From Choricystis sp. odSpoLacu1 (taxonomy: Eukaryota; Chlorophyta; Trebouxiophyceae): 64,000 nucleotides of DNA. Under the pieces are notes generated by a model. The model did no database searches. It saw only the letters and a list, made by a program, of their open reading frames with translations, and was not told the origin of the DNA. Within the stretch, counting starts at the first letter, position 1, and each line of letters starts with the position of its first letter. Where the stretch lies: contig OY253650.1 in assembly GCA_958009055.1 (NCBI GenBank), positions 496,001 through 560,000 on the forward strand, read 5' to 3'. The translations under genes and the position numbers were made by a program. Below are positions 63,201 to 64,000 of the stretch, one piece after another.

Positions 63201-64000
63201 GTGGCGTTGCCCGGCCAGTACCAGGTGGACCAAAACTCGAGCAAGTCGGCCCTCTGCCACCCGCGCACTTGGTCCGGCAGCCCGATCGGAAACCGCTCGC
63301 CCAGCGCGTTCTCGCCGTGCAGCCACTTGAGCAGCTGACAGTCGACCCGGTACTCGATCGTGTTCATCATCTGGGCTTCAGCGAGGACAGCGGCCCGTTC
63401 TTTTTCGAGGCGGGCGGGTAAGAGTTCAGGGTCGAACGCGACTTCGGCGAGCGCGGCCAACACTTGGGGCAGCATGGGGGGCGCCCCCGGCAACGCCCCA
63501 TTTACGGCGGGCGCGTGCACGTGGAACACGGTGTGGTGAAAGTCGGTGTACGCATTGGAGCGGGCGCCCGTGCCGAGGAGTCCCTCCCGCCGGCGCGACC
63601 CGAGAAACGTGACGTGCTCGACCACGTGGGCCAGGCCCTGCTGGTCGGGGCGTTCATCCACCGACCCCGCGTGAATCTCCAGGTGGGCTTCGAAGCGGCC
63701 GGGGGGCGTGGCGTTGGGCAGGACGACGTAGCGCAGGCCGTTGGGGAGGGTGCCGGTCAGCAGGTCGGGGTGCGACTCGAGCGGGGTGGAGGCCGGGGGG
63801 GCGGCCGCCGCGGCAGCGGCTTCGGGGGCCAGGGCGGCGGAGAGGAGCAGGGAACCACGGCGGCGACGGGCGGTGATGGCGACGCGGGGAGGAGGGGTGG
63901 GGGCGGGGCTGTGTGGGGTGGGTGGAGAGGGGAGGGTCAGGCCAGCGCATCGCTTGCCGCGCCGAATTTCGCCCACGGTGCGCGCTCCCGCCGCGGAGCG
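60298..64000 (-). CDS. SPP: Chloroplast stromal processing peptidase (M16 family); 5' end outside window, one apparent frameshift
   Basis: The visible main exon runs from 63908 (acceptor CACACAG) to the TAG at 60298. It begins with a hydrophobic-basic plastid leader and LPNGLRYVVLPN, then the zinc motif HVVEH in GLAHVVEHVTFLG, SRRREGLLGTGARSNAYTDF and QMMNTIEYRVDCQLLKWLHG, which are nearly diagnostic of SPP. SPP removes transit peptides from imported precursors in the stroma. The frame shifts by one base at the G9 run 62941-62949; after it come the second M16 domain with LSNGVRVNYCATDNEPRAAM and the C-terminal domain (SHPLFADVSLSLLAEIMNSR). About 1,200 residues are in the window. An upstream exon lies beyond 63911; the segment to 64000 includes part of an intron and possibly coding sequence. 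Confidence 0.9.

Noticed and set aside
1..64000. Bacterial or organelle contig
   Set aside because: Spliceosomal introns in most genes and eukaryotic families (MCM5, SAR1, UBA5, ALG2) place it in the nucleus.

Overview
The window is nuclear DNA of a GC-rich green alga. The evidence is direct: short GT-AG introns in most genes, a green-type phosphoribulokinase with all four redox cysteines, a green-type Rubisco activase, a chloroplast stromal processing peptidase, a CPP1-like protein and several Arg/Ala/Ser-rich transit peptides. The species cannot be named. Genes are packed at about one per 1.8 kb on both strands, often head-to-head with 70-350 bp between starts. Introns are short (mostly 80-250 nt). 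No tRNA, rRNA, transposon, CRISPR array or viral gene was recognised.

Layout. 1-6.3 kb (minus): an organophosphate antiporter-family transporter running off the left edge, phosphoribulokinase, and the spliceosomal protein RED/IK. 6.4-13.1 kb (plus): a 73-residue protein only 17 bp ahead of the prenyltransferase alpha subunit, an ACOT9-like thioesterase, and 2-oxoglutarate dehydrogenase E1. 13.2-23 kb: UBA5, a large acid-lipase-family hydrolase, Rubisco activase, and an ABCD/SbmA-type ABC half transporter. 23-32.9 kb: CPP1-like protein, SKIP/SNW1, an ankyrin/Raf-like kinase, a secreted PLC-like phosphodiesterase, a plastid rhodanese, and a PUB-domain protein. 33-41.9 kb: a PA-TM-RING E3 ligase, an unknown helical protein, MCM5, an Hsp70-like protein reduced to its ATPase domain, and peroxiredoxin Q. 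42-64 kb: a coiled-coil protein, Costars/ABRACL, a calredoxin-like EF-hand thioredoxin, DENND6, a glutathionyl-hydroquinone reductase-like protein, an FUSC-type membrane protein, uricase, SAR1, a cytidine-deaminase-like protein, ALG2, DDA1 fused to a SAP-like tail, and the stromal processing peptidase running off the right edge.

How the genes relate. Several products meet in the plastid: PRK and Rca (Calvin cycle and its activation), SPP (maturation of imported precursors), CPP1-like protein, the rhodanese, the calredoxin-like protein and possibly the antiporter and ABC transporter. RED and SKIP are spliceosome components, SAR1 and ALG2 act at the ER, UBA5 and DDA1 belong to ubiquitin-like and ubiquitin pathways. 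These are housekeeping genes placed side by side rather than one functional cluster.

Two features of the sequence itself stand out. First, reading frames are clean from 1 to about 41.9 kb but broken in six genes between 41.9 and 63 kb. Most breaks are one-base-too-many shifts at C/G runs, which suggests local consensus error, though two shifts and one in-frame TAG are not at runs. Second, introns have a consistent polarity: a G/GT-rich 5' part and a C/CA-rich 3' part that could pair and bring the splice sites together.
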